The translations under genes were made by a program, and so were the position numbers. Below are positions 1-7,934 of a DNA stretch of 64,000 nt, piece after piece. The DNA is from JAFAXD01 sp963760435. Lineage in GTDB: Bacteria; Pseudomonadota; Alphaproteobacteria; Rhizobiales; Xanthobacteraceae. The stretch is taken from positions 248,001-312,000 of the forward strand of contig CAVXDE010000037.1 of the NCBI GenBank assembly GCA_963760435.1, given 5' to 3'. Below the pieces are notes generated by a model that saw only the letters and a list, made by a program, of their open reading frames with translations, made no database searches and had not been told where the DNA came from. Every line of letters begins with the position of its first letter. Within the stretch, counting starts at the first letter, position 1.

Positions 1-1
1 A

Positions 2-1771
2 CTGCCGGCGGTCGACGCGGCGGTCGTGGTCTGCGAGGCCGACGAGAAGAAGATTCCGCAGCTGCAGCTGATCCTGCGCGAGCTCGAGGACCTGAAGATC
101 CCGCGTTTCCTGTTCCTCAACAAGATCGACAAGGGCGACATTCGCGTCATCGATGCGATCAAGATGTTGCAACCGGCATCGCGGGTCCCGCTGCTGGTGC
201 GGCAAATCCCGATTTGGAAGGATGACATTGTCGTCGGCTTTGTCGATCTCGCGCTCGAACGCGCCTACGTCTATCGCGAGCACGCTCCCTCCGAGGTGAT
301 CCCGCTGGAGGGCGACTCACTCGACCGCGAGAAAGAGGCGCGTTTCAGCATGCTGGAGACGCTCGCCGATCACGACGACGAGTTGATGGAGCAGTTGCTC
401 GAGGATATTCCGCCGCCGCGAGACAAGGTGTTCGATGATCTCGCCAAGGAGCAGCGCGAGGGTCTGATTTGTCCGGTGCTGATGGGAGCCGCCACGCGCA
501 CCAACGGCATCGAGCGCCTGCTGAAGGCGTTAAGGCATGAGAGCAACGGTGTTGCGCAGACGACCGAGCGGCTCGGTCTCAAGCCGAACGGCGAGGCGGT
601 GGGCTACGTCCTCAAGACCTCGCACAGCACCCATGGCGGCAAGACCTCGATCGTGCGCGTTCTGTGCGGACAGATCGGTGACGGCACCACGCTCAATTCG
701 CCCGACGGTGAAGTTGGACGCGTTTCCGGCGTGTCCAAGATCGTTGGCCAGAACATGGAGAAGCGTGGCCCGGCGATGGGTGGTGACACCGTCGCGCTCG
801 GCAAGCTCGATCGCGCCCGGACCGGCGACACACTGTCCTCGGGGAAGCAGCCGCATGCGGCCATCGCCGAGGTGAAGCCGCTGCCGCCGGTGCTGGCGAT
901 TGCGATCTCGGCCAAGGAGCGCAAGGACGACGTCAAGCTTGGACAGGCGCTGCAGAAGCTGGTCGAAGAAGATCCTTCACTCGTGGTCGTGCACAATCCC
1001 GAGACCCACGAAGTCGTGGTCTGGGGGCAGGGCGAGATGCACCTGCGCGTCGCGACGGAGCGCTTGGCTGAGCGCTTCGGGGTTTCCATTGTGCGGCGGT
1101 CGCCAACCGTCGGATACCGGGAAACGATCCGCAAACCCATCGTCCAGCGTGGCCGCCACAAGAAACAATCCGGCGGTCACGGCCAGTTTGGTGACGTGGT
1201 GCTCGACATCAAACCGCTGCCGCGCGGAACCGGCTTTACCTTCGCGGACGAGATCAAGGGCGGCGTGGTGCCGAGCAACTATATTCCATCGGTTGAGGAA
1301 GGCGTGGTCGACGGCCTCAAGCACGGGCCACTCGGCTTTCCGGTCGTCGACGTCGCCGTAAAGTTGATCGACGGATCTTATCACAGCGTTAACTCGTCGG
1401 ATCAGGCATTCCGCACGGCTGGGCGCATCGGTGTCGTCGAGGCGCTGCCGCAATGCAGTCCGGTTCTGCTGGAGCCGATCCACACCGTCGAGATCGTGTG
1501 CCCCACGGACGCCACGGCCAAGATCAATGCCATCATGTCGGGACGGCGCGGCCAGATCCTCGGCTTCGACACCCGCGAGGGATGGCCCGGCTGGGACTCG
1601 GTGCGCGCCCTGATGCCGGAGTCGGAGATCGGCGACCTGATCATCGAGGTACGCTCGGCCACAGCCGGTGTCGGCACGTTCACCGCCCAGTTCGATCACA
1701 TGGCGGAGCTGACCGGCAAGCCGGCCGAGCAGATCGTCGCTGCTCGGAAAGCGGCGGCTGCTGCGGCTTAA
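2..1771 (+). CDS. Elongation factor G-like GTPase (5' partial)
   Basis: The gene runs in from the left edge; the open frame extends to base 2, so the GTG at 26 is not the true start. The visible 589 residues keep the guanine-specificity motif NKID (about residue 40) but lack the P-loop and switch regions, which lie outside the window. Then follow EF-G domains II to V, with a domain IV segment HGQFGDV and a domain V typical of translocases. The downstream part resembles the EF-G-like paralogue group (often annotated as elongation factor G-like protein) more than canonical FusA, because it is not in a rpsL-rpsG-fusA-tuf cluster. Its function as a translation or ribosome-associated GTPase is inferred from family. 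It ends convergent with, and overlapping by 4 bases, the next gene. Confidence 0.88.
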   Translation: MPAVDAAVVVCEADEKKIPQLQLILRELEDLKIPRFLFLNKIDKGDIRVIDAIKMLQPASRVPLLVRQIPIWKDDIVVGFVDLALERAYVYREHAPSEVIPLEGDSLDREKEARFSMLETLADHDDELMEQLLEDIPPPRDKVFDDLAKEQREGLICPVLMGAATRTNGIERLLKALRHESNGVAQTTERLGLKPNGEAVGYVLKTSHSTHGGKTSIVRVLCGQIGDGTTLNSPDGEVGRVSGVSKIVGQNMEKRGPAMGGDTVALGKLDRARTGDTLSSGKQPHAAIAEVKPLPPVLAIAISAKERKDDVKLGQALQKLVEEDPSLVVVHNPETHEVVVWGQGEMHLRVATERLAERFGVSIVRRSPTVGYRETIRKPIVQRGRHKKQSGGHGQFGDVVLDIKPLPRGTGFTFADEIKGGVVPSNYIPSVEEGVVDGLKHGPLGFPVVDVAVKLIDGSYHSVNSSDQAFRTAGRIGVVEALPQCSPVLLEPIHTVEIVCPTDATAKINAIMSGRRGQILGFDTREGWPGWDSVRALMPESEIGDLIIEVRSATAGVGTFTAQFDHMAELTGKPAEQIVAARKAAAAAA

Positions 1772-2871
1772 CTCAGCACCGGGTAGTCGGTGTAGCCCTT
1801 CTCCTCGCCGACATAGAACGTTGCCTGGTCGGCGGGATTGAGCGGCGCGGCTTCCTCAAACCGGCGCGGCAGATCAGGATTCGCCAGGAACGGAACGCCG
1901 AACGCCACAAGATCAGCATCGCCGCGCGCGATCGCGTCGTTGCCTTGAGTGACGTCGAAGCCGCCGTTCACCACGAATGTGTTGTCGAATATTTCGCGCA
2001 GGATCGGCGCCACGCGCTTCGGTGCGACGATCGGATCAACAACATGCAGGTAACCGAGCCCAAGCTTGTTCAACTCGTCCGTTAGATACGAGAACGTTGC
2101 CACCGGACCTGAATCCGACATCGCATTGAACGCACCGGTCGGCGAGATGCGGTAGCCGACGCGCTCTGCGCCCCACACATCGATGACCGCACGCGTCACC
2201 TCGAGCGGCAGGCGCGCCCGATTGGCGATCGAGCCGCCGTAAGCGTCGGTTCGTTTGTTTGCGCCATCGCGGGTAAACTGATCGAGCAGATAGCCGTTGG
2301 CGCCGTGGATCTCCACGCCGTCGAAGCCGGCACGTTTCGCGTTTTCGGCGCCGGTCCGGAACTGCGCCACGATGCCGGGGATCTCGCTGAGTTCGAGTGC
2401 ACGTGGCGCCACGCGCGGCTTGTTGCCGGTTGGGGTGATCACCTCACCGCCCGGCGAAATTGCTGATGGTGCGACGGGAAGCTCGCCACCGTGGAAGTCT
2501 GGATGCGAGATGCGGCCCACATGCCAGAGTTGGAGGAAGATCTTTCCGCCGGCCTGGTGCACGGCGTCAGTTACAGCTCTCCACGCCTTCACCTGCTCGG
2601 CGGAGTGGATGCCTGGCGTGCGGATGTAACCGACACCTTGCGGACTGACCTGGGTGGCCTCGGTCACGATCAGTCCGGCGCTTGCGCGTTGCGCGTAATA
2701 AGTCGCGGCGAGTGGGTTGGGTACGTTGCCGGCAAGCGCCCGGCTGCGCGTCATCGGCGCCATCACCATGCGGTTGGCAAGTTCGAGGCTGCCAAGGTGA
2801 TACGGCTTGAGCAAGTCGTTCGCGGCGGCATCGTGCTCGCGTGCTTTCGTCAGTGGAGCAGACGAAGTCAT
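1768..2871 (-). CDS. Alkene reductase, Old Yellow Enzyme family (NemA-like)
   Basis: A 367-residue FMN-dependent NAD(P)H oxidoreductase that reduces activated C=C bonds of enals, enones and nitro compounds. The N-terminal part has the family signature around LANRMVMAPMTRSRA (residues 31-45). The substrate-anchoring pair appears in HGANGYLLDQF (His189, Asn192) followed by the proton-donor Tyr194. The C-terminus GYTDYP is also typical of the family. A GAGGA ribosome site lies 9 bases before the ATG. No nemR-type regulator is adjacent, and the upstream 148 bases carry a very strong inverted repeat (2939-3000) instead of an obvious operator. The substrate is unknown. A second, only moderately similar member lies at 39805-40890. 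Confidence 0.93.
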   Translation of the reverse strand: MTSSAPLTKAREHDAAANDLLKPYHLGSLELANRMVMAPMTRSRALAGNVPNPLAATYYAQRASAGLIVTEATQVSPQGVGYIRTPGIHSAEQVKAWRAVTDAVHQAGGKIFLQLWHVGRISHPDFHGGELPVAPSAISPGGEVITPTGNKPRVAPRALELSEIPGIVAQFRTGAENAKRAGFDGVEIHGANGYLLDQFTRDGANKRTDAYGGSIANRARLPLEVTRAVIDVWGAERVGYRISPTGAFNAMSDSGPVATFSYLTDELNKLGLGYLHVVDPIVAPKRVAPILREIFDNTFVVNGGFDVTQGNDAIARGDADLVAFGVPFLANPDLPRRFEEAAPLNPADQATFYVGEEKGYTDYPVLS

Positions 2872-2938
2872 GGTTCGAATCCTCGCGATTGTTCGGGACG
2901 AGTGACGGCAGGTTCGGTTGTGGGGAGGTTTCAGAGTT

Positions 2939-3000
2939 TTTGCCGGGCGGCCCCTTCCGCTCGGGAGGGCTGGAATGGTCGGTCGGGGCCGCCCGGCAAA
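2939..3000. terminator. 16-bp perfect inverted repeat with 30-base loop
   Basis: The arms 2939-2954 (TTTGCCGGGCGGCCCC) and 2985-3000 are perfectly complementary. The 30-base loop holds a small TTCC/GGAA closure. The element sits just after the stop codon of the small minus-strand gene at 3020 and upstream of the Old Yellow Enzyme gene. It is probably a terminator or mRNA-stabilising hairpin, but no clear T-run follows in either direction, so a dispersed palindromic repeat is an alternative. Confidence 0.6.
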
Positions 3001-3019
3001 TGGCGTAAAGCCGTCGCGT

Positions 3020-3181
3020 TCAGCAGGCGTAGCAACGCTCGGCGTATTGGTCCGGAATGGGTTGGCGCGGCAGTGCCAGGGCGACGCGCCGCAGCTCAGC
3101 CGCGAGGCGACCAGGGTTGACGCCGTCTGCCGCCATCACCGCCTGGATCAGCGGGTCGGAGAGAATTTCCGGCAAAGTCAT
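3020..3181 (-). CDS. Small hypothetical protein (53 aa)
   Basis: The start at 3181 is chosen because an AGGATAAG ribosome site lies 3 bases before it; in-frame upstream ATGs at 3220, 3250 and 3274 have no such site and would give up to 84 residues. The product begins MTLPEILSDPLIQAVMAADG and looks like two short amphipathic helices followed by a Cys-rich end (CYAC). Short soluble proteins of this style are common orphan genes in Rhizobiales; no function can be assigned. It is divergent from msrP, and two matching 12-bp palindromes (3259-3270, 3278-3289) lie between the two genes. Confidence 0.5.
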   Translation of the reverse strand: MTLPEILSDPLIQAVMAADGVNPGRLAAELRRVALALPRQPIPDQYAERCYAC

Positions 3182-3258
3182 CGACTTATCCTGGCAGCGG
3201 AGGTCGGCCAACTGGGTCATTGCATACATTTCGTCACCACGGGTATTCATCACTGCGG

Positions 3259-3289
3259 TACCGTTCGGTAACATAGGTACTGACCAGTA
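3259..3289. promoter_or_regulatory. Tandem 12-bp palindromes, candidate operator
   Basis: TACCGTTCGGTA (3259-3270) and TACTGACCAGTA (3278-3289) share the design TACYG, two bases, CRGTA, with centres 19 bp apart. They lie between the small minus-strand gene and msrP. The layout resembles paired operator sites of TetR-type repressors. No regulator gene is adjacent, so the binder is unknown. Confidence 0.5.
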
Positions 3290-3412
3290 ACACCTAAGTC
3301 AAGTGAAATCGAGCTGCCGCACGGGATCGTGAACGCGCTGTCGTGATTTGCTGGTGAACGCGGGTAACGGTAGCTCTCTACAAGTTCGACCATGTGTGCA
3401 GGGAGGTGCGCC

Positions 3413-4372
3413 ATGAACGTCATTCGCCGCCGCGGTTGGGAGCTGCCCGACCGGGTCGCCACACCGGAGTATCTGTTCTTCAATCGGCGCGCGTTCCTGG
3501 CTGCGACCGGGGCGACACTTGTCGCTCCGGTCGTGGCCGCGGCGCAGGGTGCGGCCGACGCATCCGATCCGTCGGCGCATCTCTATCCGGCAAAGCGCAA
3601 TGAAAAATATGTGCTCGACCGGCCGATCACCGATGAAGCGATCAACACCACCTACAATAATTTCTATGAATTCGGCTCGGCGAAGACGATATCGCGAGCG
3701 GCACAAGCGCTGAAGCTGCGACCGTGGACCGTGAAGATCGACGGCATGGTCACGAAGCCGTTCGAGATCGGTCTCGACGATCTGTTGGCGAAGATGCCGC
3801 TGGAAGAACGGCTCTATCGCCACCGCTGCGTCGAGGCTTGGTCGATGGCGATTCCGTGGTCCGGATTTCCATTGGCGAAACTGGTCGAGCTTGCGCAGCC
3901 GCTCGGCTCGGCGAAGTACCTGCGCATGGAGACGTTTCTTGATCGCGAAATGGCGCCCGGACAACGTGCTGTTTGGTACCCGTGGCCGTATGTGGAAGGT
4001 CTCACCATTCCAGAGGCGACGAACGAACTCGCGTTCCTGGTCACTGGCGCCTATGGCAAGCCTGTGTCGAAATCACAGGGCGCACCGCTGCGTCTCGCGG
4101 TGCCGTGGAAGTACGGCTTCAAGTCAATCAAATCGATTGTGCGCTTCAACTTCACGGATCAACGCCCAAAGACCTTCTGGGAAGCCCTGCAGGCGTCGGA
4201 GTATGGCTTCTGGGCTAACGTCAATCCGCAGGTCCCGCATCCGCGCTGGAGCCAGGCGGCCGAGGAACTGATTGGAACGGGCGAGCGCAGGCCGACGCTG
4301 TTATTCAATGGCTACGCGGATTACGTGGCCAACCTTTATCAAGGTCTGGAGAGCGAGCGGCTCTGGGCGTGA
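3413..4372 (+). CDS. msrP: Protein-methionine-sulfoxide reductase catalytic subunit MsrP
   Basis: A 319-residue periplasmic molybdopterin enzyme that repairs oxidised methionines in envelope proteins. The start at 3413 follows a GGGAGGT ribosome site; an upstream ATG at 3392 has none. A twin-arginine signal is seen as FNRRAFLAATG (residues 23-33). The molybdenum-ligating cysteine is Cys140 in YRHRCVEAWSM. The rest is the sulfite-oxidase fold, ending in the typical YADYVANLYQG. The partner haem membrane subunit msrQ, usually next to msrP, is absent here; a terminator follows instead. It is one of two molybdoenzymes in the window (with FdsA). Confidence 0.96.
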   Translation: MNVIRRRGWELPDRVATPEYLFFNRRAFLAATGATLVAPVVAAAQGAADASDPSAHLYPAKRNEKYVLDRPITDEAINTTYNNFYEFGSAKTISRAAQALKLRPWTVKIDGMVTKPFEIGLDDLLAKMPLEERLYRHRCVEAWSMAIPWSGFPLAKLVELAQPLGSAKYLRMETFLDREMAPGQRAVWYPWPYVEGLTIPEATNELAFLVTGAYGKPVSKSQGAPLRLAVPWKYGFKSIKSIVRFNFTDQRPKTFWEALQASEYGFWANVNPQVPHPRWSQAAEELIGTGERRPTLLFNGYADYVANLYQGLESERLWA

Positions 4373-4413
4373 GCATGAGCGCGCAAAAGATTGTAAGGAG
4401 CATATAAGAAAAA

Positions 4414-4445
4414 CGCCGAGCCCGAAGGCTCGGCGAGAGTTTTTC
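4414..4445 (+). terminator. Rho-independent terminator after msrP
   Basis: A perfect 9-bp stem (4414-4422 with 4427-4435) closes a CGAA tetraloop, followed by a T-run at 4440-4444. It lies 42 bases after the msrP stop, so msrP is transcribed alone, without msrQ. Confidence 0.9.
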
Positions 4446-4601
4446 ATCGGCATGGGCGCCGACGATCACTTTCCAGAGGGGAACAGCTGGCTGCAAAACG
4501 TCACGGTCTGGGAGGAGCACGTCACGCTTCGCCGACAGCACATGCGCAGTATGCCAACGGATGTTCATGAAACAAGGAACAGAGCCGCATGGCAGCCATA
4601 A

Positions 4602-4702
4602 CCAGGAGTCGGTCATCAGTAGTTAGTAATCAGAATCTCAATCACAAGTCGGTGATTAAAGCAGCGCTCCGATTACCGATTACTGACCACCGATTCCTGA
4701 TC
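4602..4702. repeat. Imperfect long inverted repeat, AT-richer than surroundings
   Basis: The stretch 4446-4701 has no convincing gene. Its right part holds two related arms: 4602-4637 and, inverted, 4666-4702. Both contain variants of GTCAGTAATCGGTAATC, and a third partial copy (AGTCGGTGATTA) lies between them. The right arm runs into the stop codon of the minus-strand LysR gene. It may act as a terminator for that gene, or be a degenerate dispersed repeat. Composition is visibly lower in GC than the flanks. Confidence 0.5.
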
Positions 4703-5613
4703 TAGAAATTCCAGCGTTGCGCGTTGGCGACCAGAAAGTCTCGAAAAACTTGGACGCGTGCGACTGACTTGAGTTCCTCGGGATAGACGAAATAGCAATC
4801 GAGGGCGATTTCATCGCCTTCGCCGAACAACTGCACCAATCCGGAATCTTCGACCAGGTAGTCGGGTAGCAGTGCGATGCCGAGATCGCGCTGGCAACCC
4901 TGCATGACACCGAGGATGTTGTTGACGACGAAGTAAGATGGGCGCGGCCCTTTGCCGTTGCGTCCGACCTCCACCAACCAGTTCCGGTTCTTTTGCAGGT
5001 AGGAGGGTACGCTGCCGCCATCGAGCAGCAGGATGCGGTGCTGATCGAGGTCGTCGAGCGTGCGTGGCGTGCCAAAGCGCTTCAGATACCCAGGCGACGC
5101 ATAGGCATGAAAATGCACGGCGAACAGCTTGCGCTGGATTACGTCCGGCTGCGACGGTTGCCGCATTCGAATACCAACGTCGGCTTGGCGCATCGAGAGG
5201 TCGAGCTCTTCGTCGGTGACGACGAGATTAATGCGGATATCAGGATAGAGCTCCATGAATTCGCCGAGCCGCGGAATGAGCCAGTTCACGCCAAGACCCG
5301 GCGTGGTGGTCACCTTGAGGTCGCCGTTCGGCCGCTCGCGGCTGTCGGTCAGCTTGGTCCGCGCCGCTTCGAGTTTCATGAAAACGTCATGCGCGGTACG
5401 ATAGAGAAGCTCCCCCTGCTCCGTCAGGATGAGACCGCGGGCATGGCGGTGAAACAATGCGACCGAGAGTTCCTGCTCGAGCGCGCTGACCTGCCGTGAC
5501 ACGGCCGACTGCGAGAGCCCGAGCTGTTCGCCGGCGTGGGTGAAGCTGCCCGCCTCGGCGGCGGCGTGGAAGACCTTCAGTTTGTCCCAGTCCATTGTGG
5601 CGCGTGTTGCCAT
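4702..5613 (-). CDS. LysR-family transcriptional regulator
   Basis: A 303-residue regulator with an N-terminal winged helix-turn-helix (LSQSAVSRQVSALEQELSVALF, split as residues 34 onward) and a C-terminal LysR substrate-binding domain. The start ATG at 5613 lies 5 bases after the trxB stop (trxB upstream, same strand), so both are likely co-transcribed. A LysR gene directly downstream of trxB is a common Rhizobiales arrangement. The effector is not known. An in-frame second Met at residue 7 (MDWDKL) is an equally plausible start and matches the common length of about 297 residues. Confidence 0.93.
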   Translation of the reverse strand: MATRATMDWDKLKVFHAAAEAGSFTHAGEQLGLSQSAVSRQVSALEQELSVALFHRHARGLILTEQGELLYRTAHDVFMKLEAARTKLTDSRERPNGDLKVTTTPGLGVNWLIPRLGEFMELYPDIRINLVVTDEELDLSMRQADVGIRMRQPSQPDVIQRKLFAVHFHAYASPGYLKRFGTPRTLDDLDQHRILLLDGGSVPSYLQKNRNWLVEVGRNGKGPRPSYFVVNNILGVMQGCQRDLGIALLPDYLVEDSGLVQLFGEGDEIALDCYFVYPEELKSVARVQVFRDFLVANAQRWNF

Positions 5614-5618
5614 GGTGA

Positions 5619-6584
5619 TTACTCCGCTGCCACGCGCTGCTGTTCATGGGCAGCCAGGAAGCGCTCGGATTCGAGCGCCGCCATGCATCCCATACCGGCC
5701 GCGGTGACGGCCTGGCGATAGACGTCGTCGGTCACGTCCCCCGCCGCAAAGACGCCGGGCACGGACGTCGCGGTGGAGAAAGGAGCAATCTTGATGTAGC
5801 CGGACGGCTTCATCTCGACCTTGCCTTCGAACAACTCCGTCGCCGGCAGGTGACCGATGGCGACAAACACGCCATCCACCGCGATCTCGCGCGCCGCGCC
5901 GGTCTTGGCGTGGCGCAGCTTCACGCCGGTGACTTTGAGCGGGTCGTCGTGCCCGACAACTTCGTCGACGATCGTGTCCCAGATCACCGAGATCTTCGGG
6001 TTCTTGAACAAGCGGTCCTGCAGGATCTTTTCGGCGCGGAACATATCCCGGCGGTGAACCACCGTGACTTTGTCGGCAAAGTTGGTGAGAAACAGCGCTT
6101 CCTCGACCGCGGTATTACCGCCGCCGACAACAATGACGTTCTTGCCGCGATAAAAGAAGCCGTCGCAGGTCGCGCAGGCCGAAACTCCGTAGCCTTTGAA
6201 CTTCTGTTCGCTCGGCAGCTCGAGCCAGCGCGCCTGGGCGCCCGTCGCGATAATGACCAACTCGGCCAGATAGGCCGCGCCCGAATCGCAGGTCAGGCGA
6301 AAGGGCCGTTGCGTCAGATCGACATTGGTCACCAGATCCGAGACGAGGCGCGCGCCTACGTGCTCGGCTTGTTTCTGCATCTGGTCCATGAGCCACGGAC
6401 CTTGGATCACGTCGGCGTAGCCAGGGTAGTTTTCGACGTCGGTCGTAATGGTGAGCTGCCCGCCTGGCTGGATTCCCGTGATCAGGATCGGCTCCAGCAT
6501 CGCGCGCGCTGCATAGATCGCGGCCGTATAGCCGGCTGGTCCCGAGCCGATAATGACGACCTTCGCCTGGGTAAGCTTGGACAT
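5619..6584 (-). CDS. trxB: Thioredoxin-disulfide reductase
   Basis: A 321-residue FAD/NADPH flavoenzyme that reduces thioredoxin. The start at 6584 (MSKLTQAKVV) is preferred over in-frame upstream Met codons because the FAD-binding GSGPAGYTAA motif then lies at residues 13-22, as in the family. The redox-active disulfide is Cys137/Cys140 in SACATCDGFF, and the NADPH motif GGGNTAVEEA follows. It is divergent from an Lrp-family gene and is followed 5 bases later by the LysR gene. Confidence 0.97.
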   Translation of the reverse strand: MSKLTQAKVVIIGSGPAGYTAAIYAARAMLEPILITGIQPGGQLTITTDVENYPGYADVIQGPWLMDQMQKQAEHVGARLVSDLVTNVDLTQRPFRLTCDSGAAYLAELVIIATGAQARWLELPSEQKFKGYGVSACATCDGFFYRGKNVIVVGGGNTAVEEALFLTNFADKVTVVHRRDMFRAEKILQDRLFKNPKISVIWDTIVDEVVGHDDPLKVTGVKLRHAKTGAAREIAVDGVFVAIGHLPATELFEGKVEMKPSGYIKIAPFSTATSVPGVFAAGDVTDDVYRQAVTAAGMGCMAALESERFLAAHEQQRVAAE

Positions 6585-6803
6585 TCGTGCCTTCCAACTG
6601 GGCACGCTGCATTCCCGCCCCTGGACCAGCGCACCGGAATCGACGCGGGGCAATGTAGGCCATCCGGGCAGCTATGCAAGTCTTGCAACCCTCTCGCTCA
6701 CAGGGAGGTGACGGATTGCGAGCCCAGCCAGCGGCCGCGCAATAATGTTTCGCGTCTGCCTTCGATCAGGGATACAAACGTCCACATTTGTCTGGAGCCA
6801 GCG

Positions 6804-7265
6804 ATGCCGGAGCAGCTCGACGCCATCGACCAAAAGATTTTGCGGGAGCTGCAGGCCGACGGCCGCATGACCAATGTCGAGCTCGCGCGCCGGGTTGGTA
6901 TCTCGGCGCCGCCCTGCCTGCGCCGGGTGCGCGCCTTGCAGGAGGCCGGCTTCATCAAAGGCTACCGTGCTCTGCTCGACGAGAAGAAGCTCGGCTTTGA
7001 AGTTACCGCCTTTGCCATGGTGCATCTGTCGAGCCAAGCCGAGGCCGATCTCGTCGCCTTCGAGGAATTCGTACGTACCAAACCGTTCGTGCGCGAGTGC
7101 TGGATGCTCTCGGGCGAGATCGATTTCGTGTTGAAATGCGTAGCGCCCAACCTGGCGGCGTTTCAAACGCTTGTAAGCGAGCTCACCGCGGCGCCGCACG
7201 TGCGCAACGTCAAGACATCGCTGACGCTGCGCAACTCCAAAGACGAGGCGATGGTGCCCTTTTAG
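6804..7265 (+). CDS. Lrp/AsnC-family transcriptional regulator
   Basis: A 153-residue regulator: an N-terminal helix-turn-helix (NVELARRVGISAPPCLRRV, about residues 25-43) and a C-terminal RAM/AsnC ligand-binding domain. A GGAG site lies 6 bases before ATG 6804; the frame stays open far upstream but that part is antisense to trxB and not coding. It is divergent from trxB across 219 bases and may regulate itself or trxB. Ligand unknown, probably an amino acid as in the family. Confidence 0.93.
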   Translation: MPEQLDAIDQKILRELQADGRMTNVELARRVGISAPPCLRRVRALQEAGFIKGYRALLDEKKLGFEVTAFAMVHLSSQAEADLVAFEEFVRTKPFVRECWMLSGEIDFVLKCVAPNLAAFQTLVSELTAAPHVRNVKTSLTLRNSKDEAMVPF

Positions 7266-7311
7266 GTTCTACTCGGCCGCCGCGGCCTACAAGGGGGAGG
7301 TGTAAACAAGG

Positions 7312-7791
7312 TCACCGCCACTCGACCTTGAGGATCTCGTAGGCCTTGGCCCCGCCGGGGGCGACAACCTCGATATTGGAGCCCTTGGTCTTCCCAAGCA
7401 GCGCGCGCGCCAGGGGCGACGTAATTGAGATTCTGCCCTTCTTGGCATCGGCCTCGGGCTCGCCGACGAGCTGCCAGATCTTCTTCTCGTCGGTGTCCTC
7501 GTCGATGAGGGTCACGGTCGCGCCGAACTTGATCGTGTCGCCGGAAAGCTTGGAGACGTCGATCACCTCTGCGCGCGCAAGCTTGTCCTCAAGTTCCGCA
7601 ATGCGGCCTTCGTTGTGGGACTGTGCTTCCTTTGCGGCGTGATACTCCGCGTTCTCGGACAGGTCGCCATGCGAGCGTGCGTCGGTGATCTGCTGAATGA
7701 TTCGCGGCCGTTCGATCTGCTGGCAATGCTTCAACTCCTGCTCAAGCAGGCTGTAGCCGGCGGCCGTCATTGGGATCTTATCCATTGCCAT
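7312..7791 (-). CDS. greA: Transcription elongation factor GreA
   Basis: A 159-residue cleavage factor that rescues backtracked RNA polymerase. The N-terminal coiled coil (about residues 10-75) carries the acidic tip region SHGDLSENAEYHAAKE with the conserved D and E residues. The C-terminal FKBP-like domain holds SPLARALLGK. Length is as expected. A second Met at residue 3 is an alternative start. It lies 143 bases downstream of carB on the same strand, a conserved order in Rhizobiales. Confidence 0.97.
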   Translation of the reverse strand: MAMDKIPMTAAGYSLLEQELKHCQQIERPRIIQQITDARSHGDLSENAEYHAAKEAQSHNEGRIAELEDKLARAEVIDVSKLSGDTIKFGATVTLIDEDTDEKKIWQLVGEPEADAKKGRISITSPLARALLGKTKGSNIEVVAPGGAKAYEILKVEWR

Positions 7792-7934
7792 CTACCTCAA
7801 ACGTAAAAAATGCACTCACGGGCCGGGGGTTCCGGCGCCGCGACTGCGACACAGCCTGCATTTCCGTTCCGCCGCCGGGAACTGGGCAGCGCCCCATCTC
7901 GCAATCTGATCTGTGCTGGCCGAGAAGGCCCCTG

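Noticed and set aside
4452..4601. Possible 49-residue plus-strand gene after msrP (MGADDHFPEGNSW).
   Set aside because: No ribosome site and it begins directly after a strong terminator; protein-like character is weak.
5646..6803. Long plus-strand open frame before the Lrp gene.
   Set aside because: It lies antisense to trxB. Only the part from ATG 6804, with a ribosome site and Lrp motifs, is coding.
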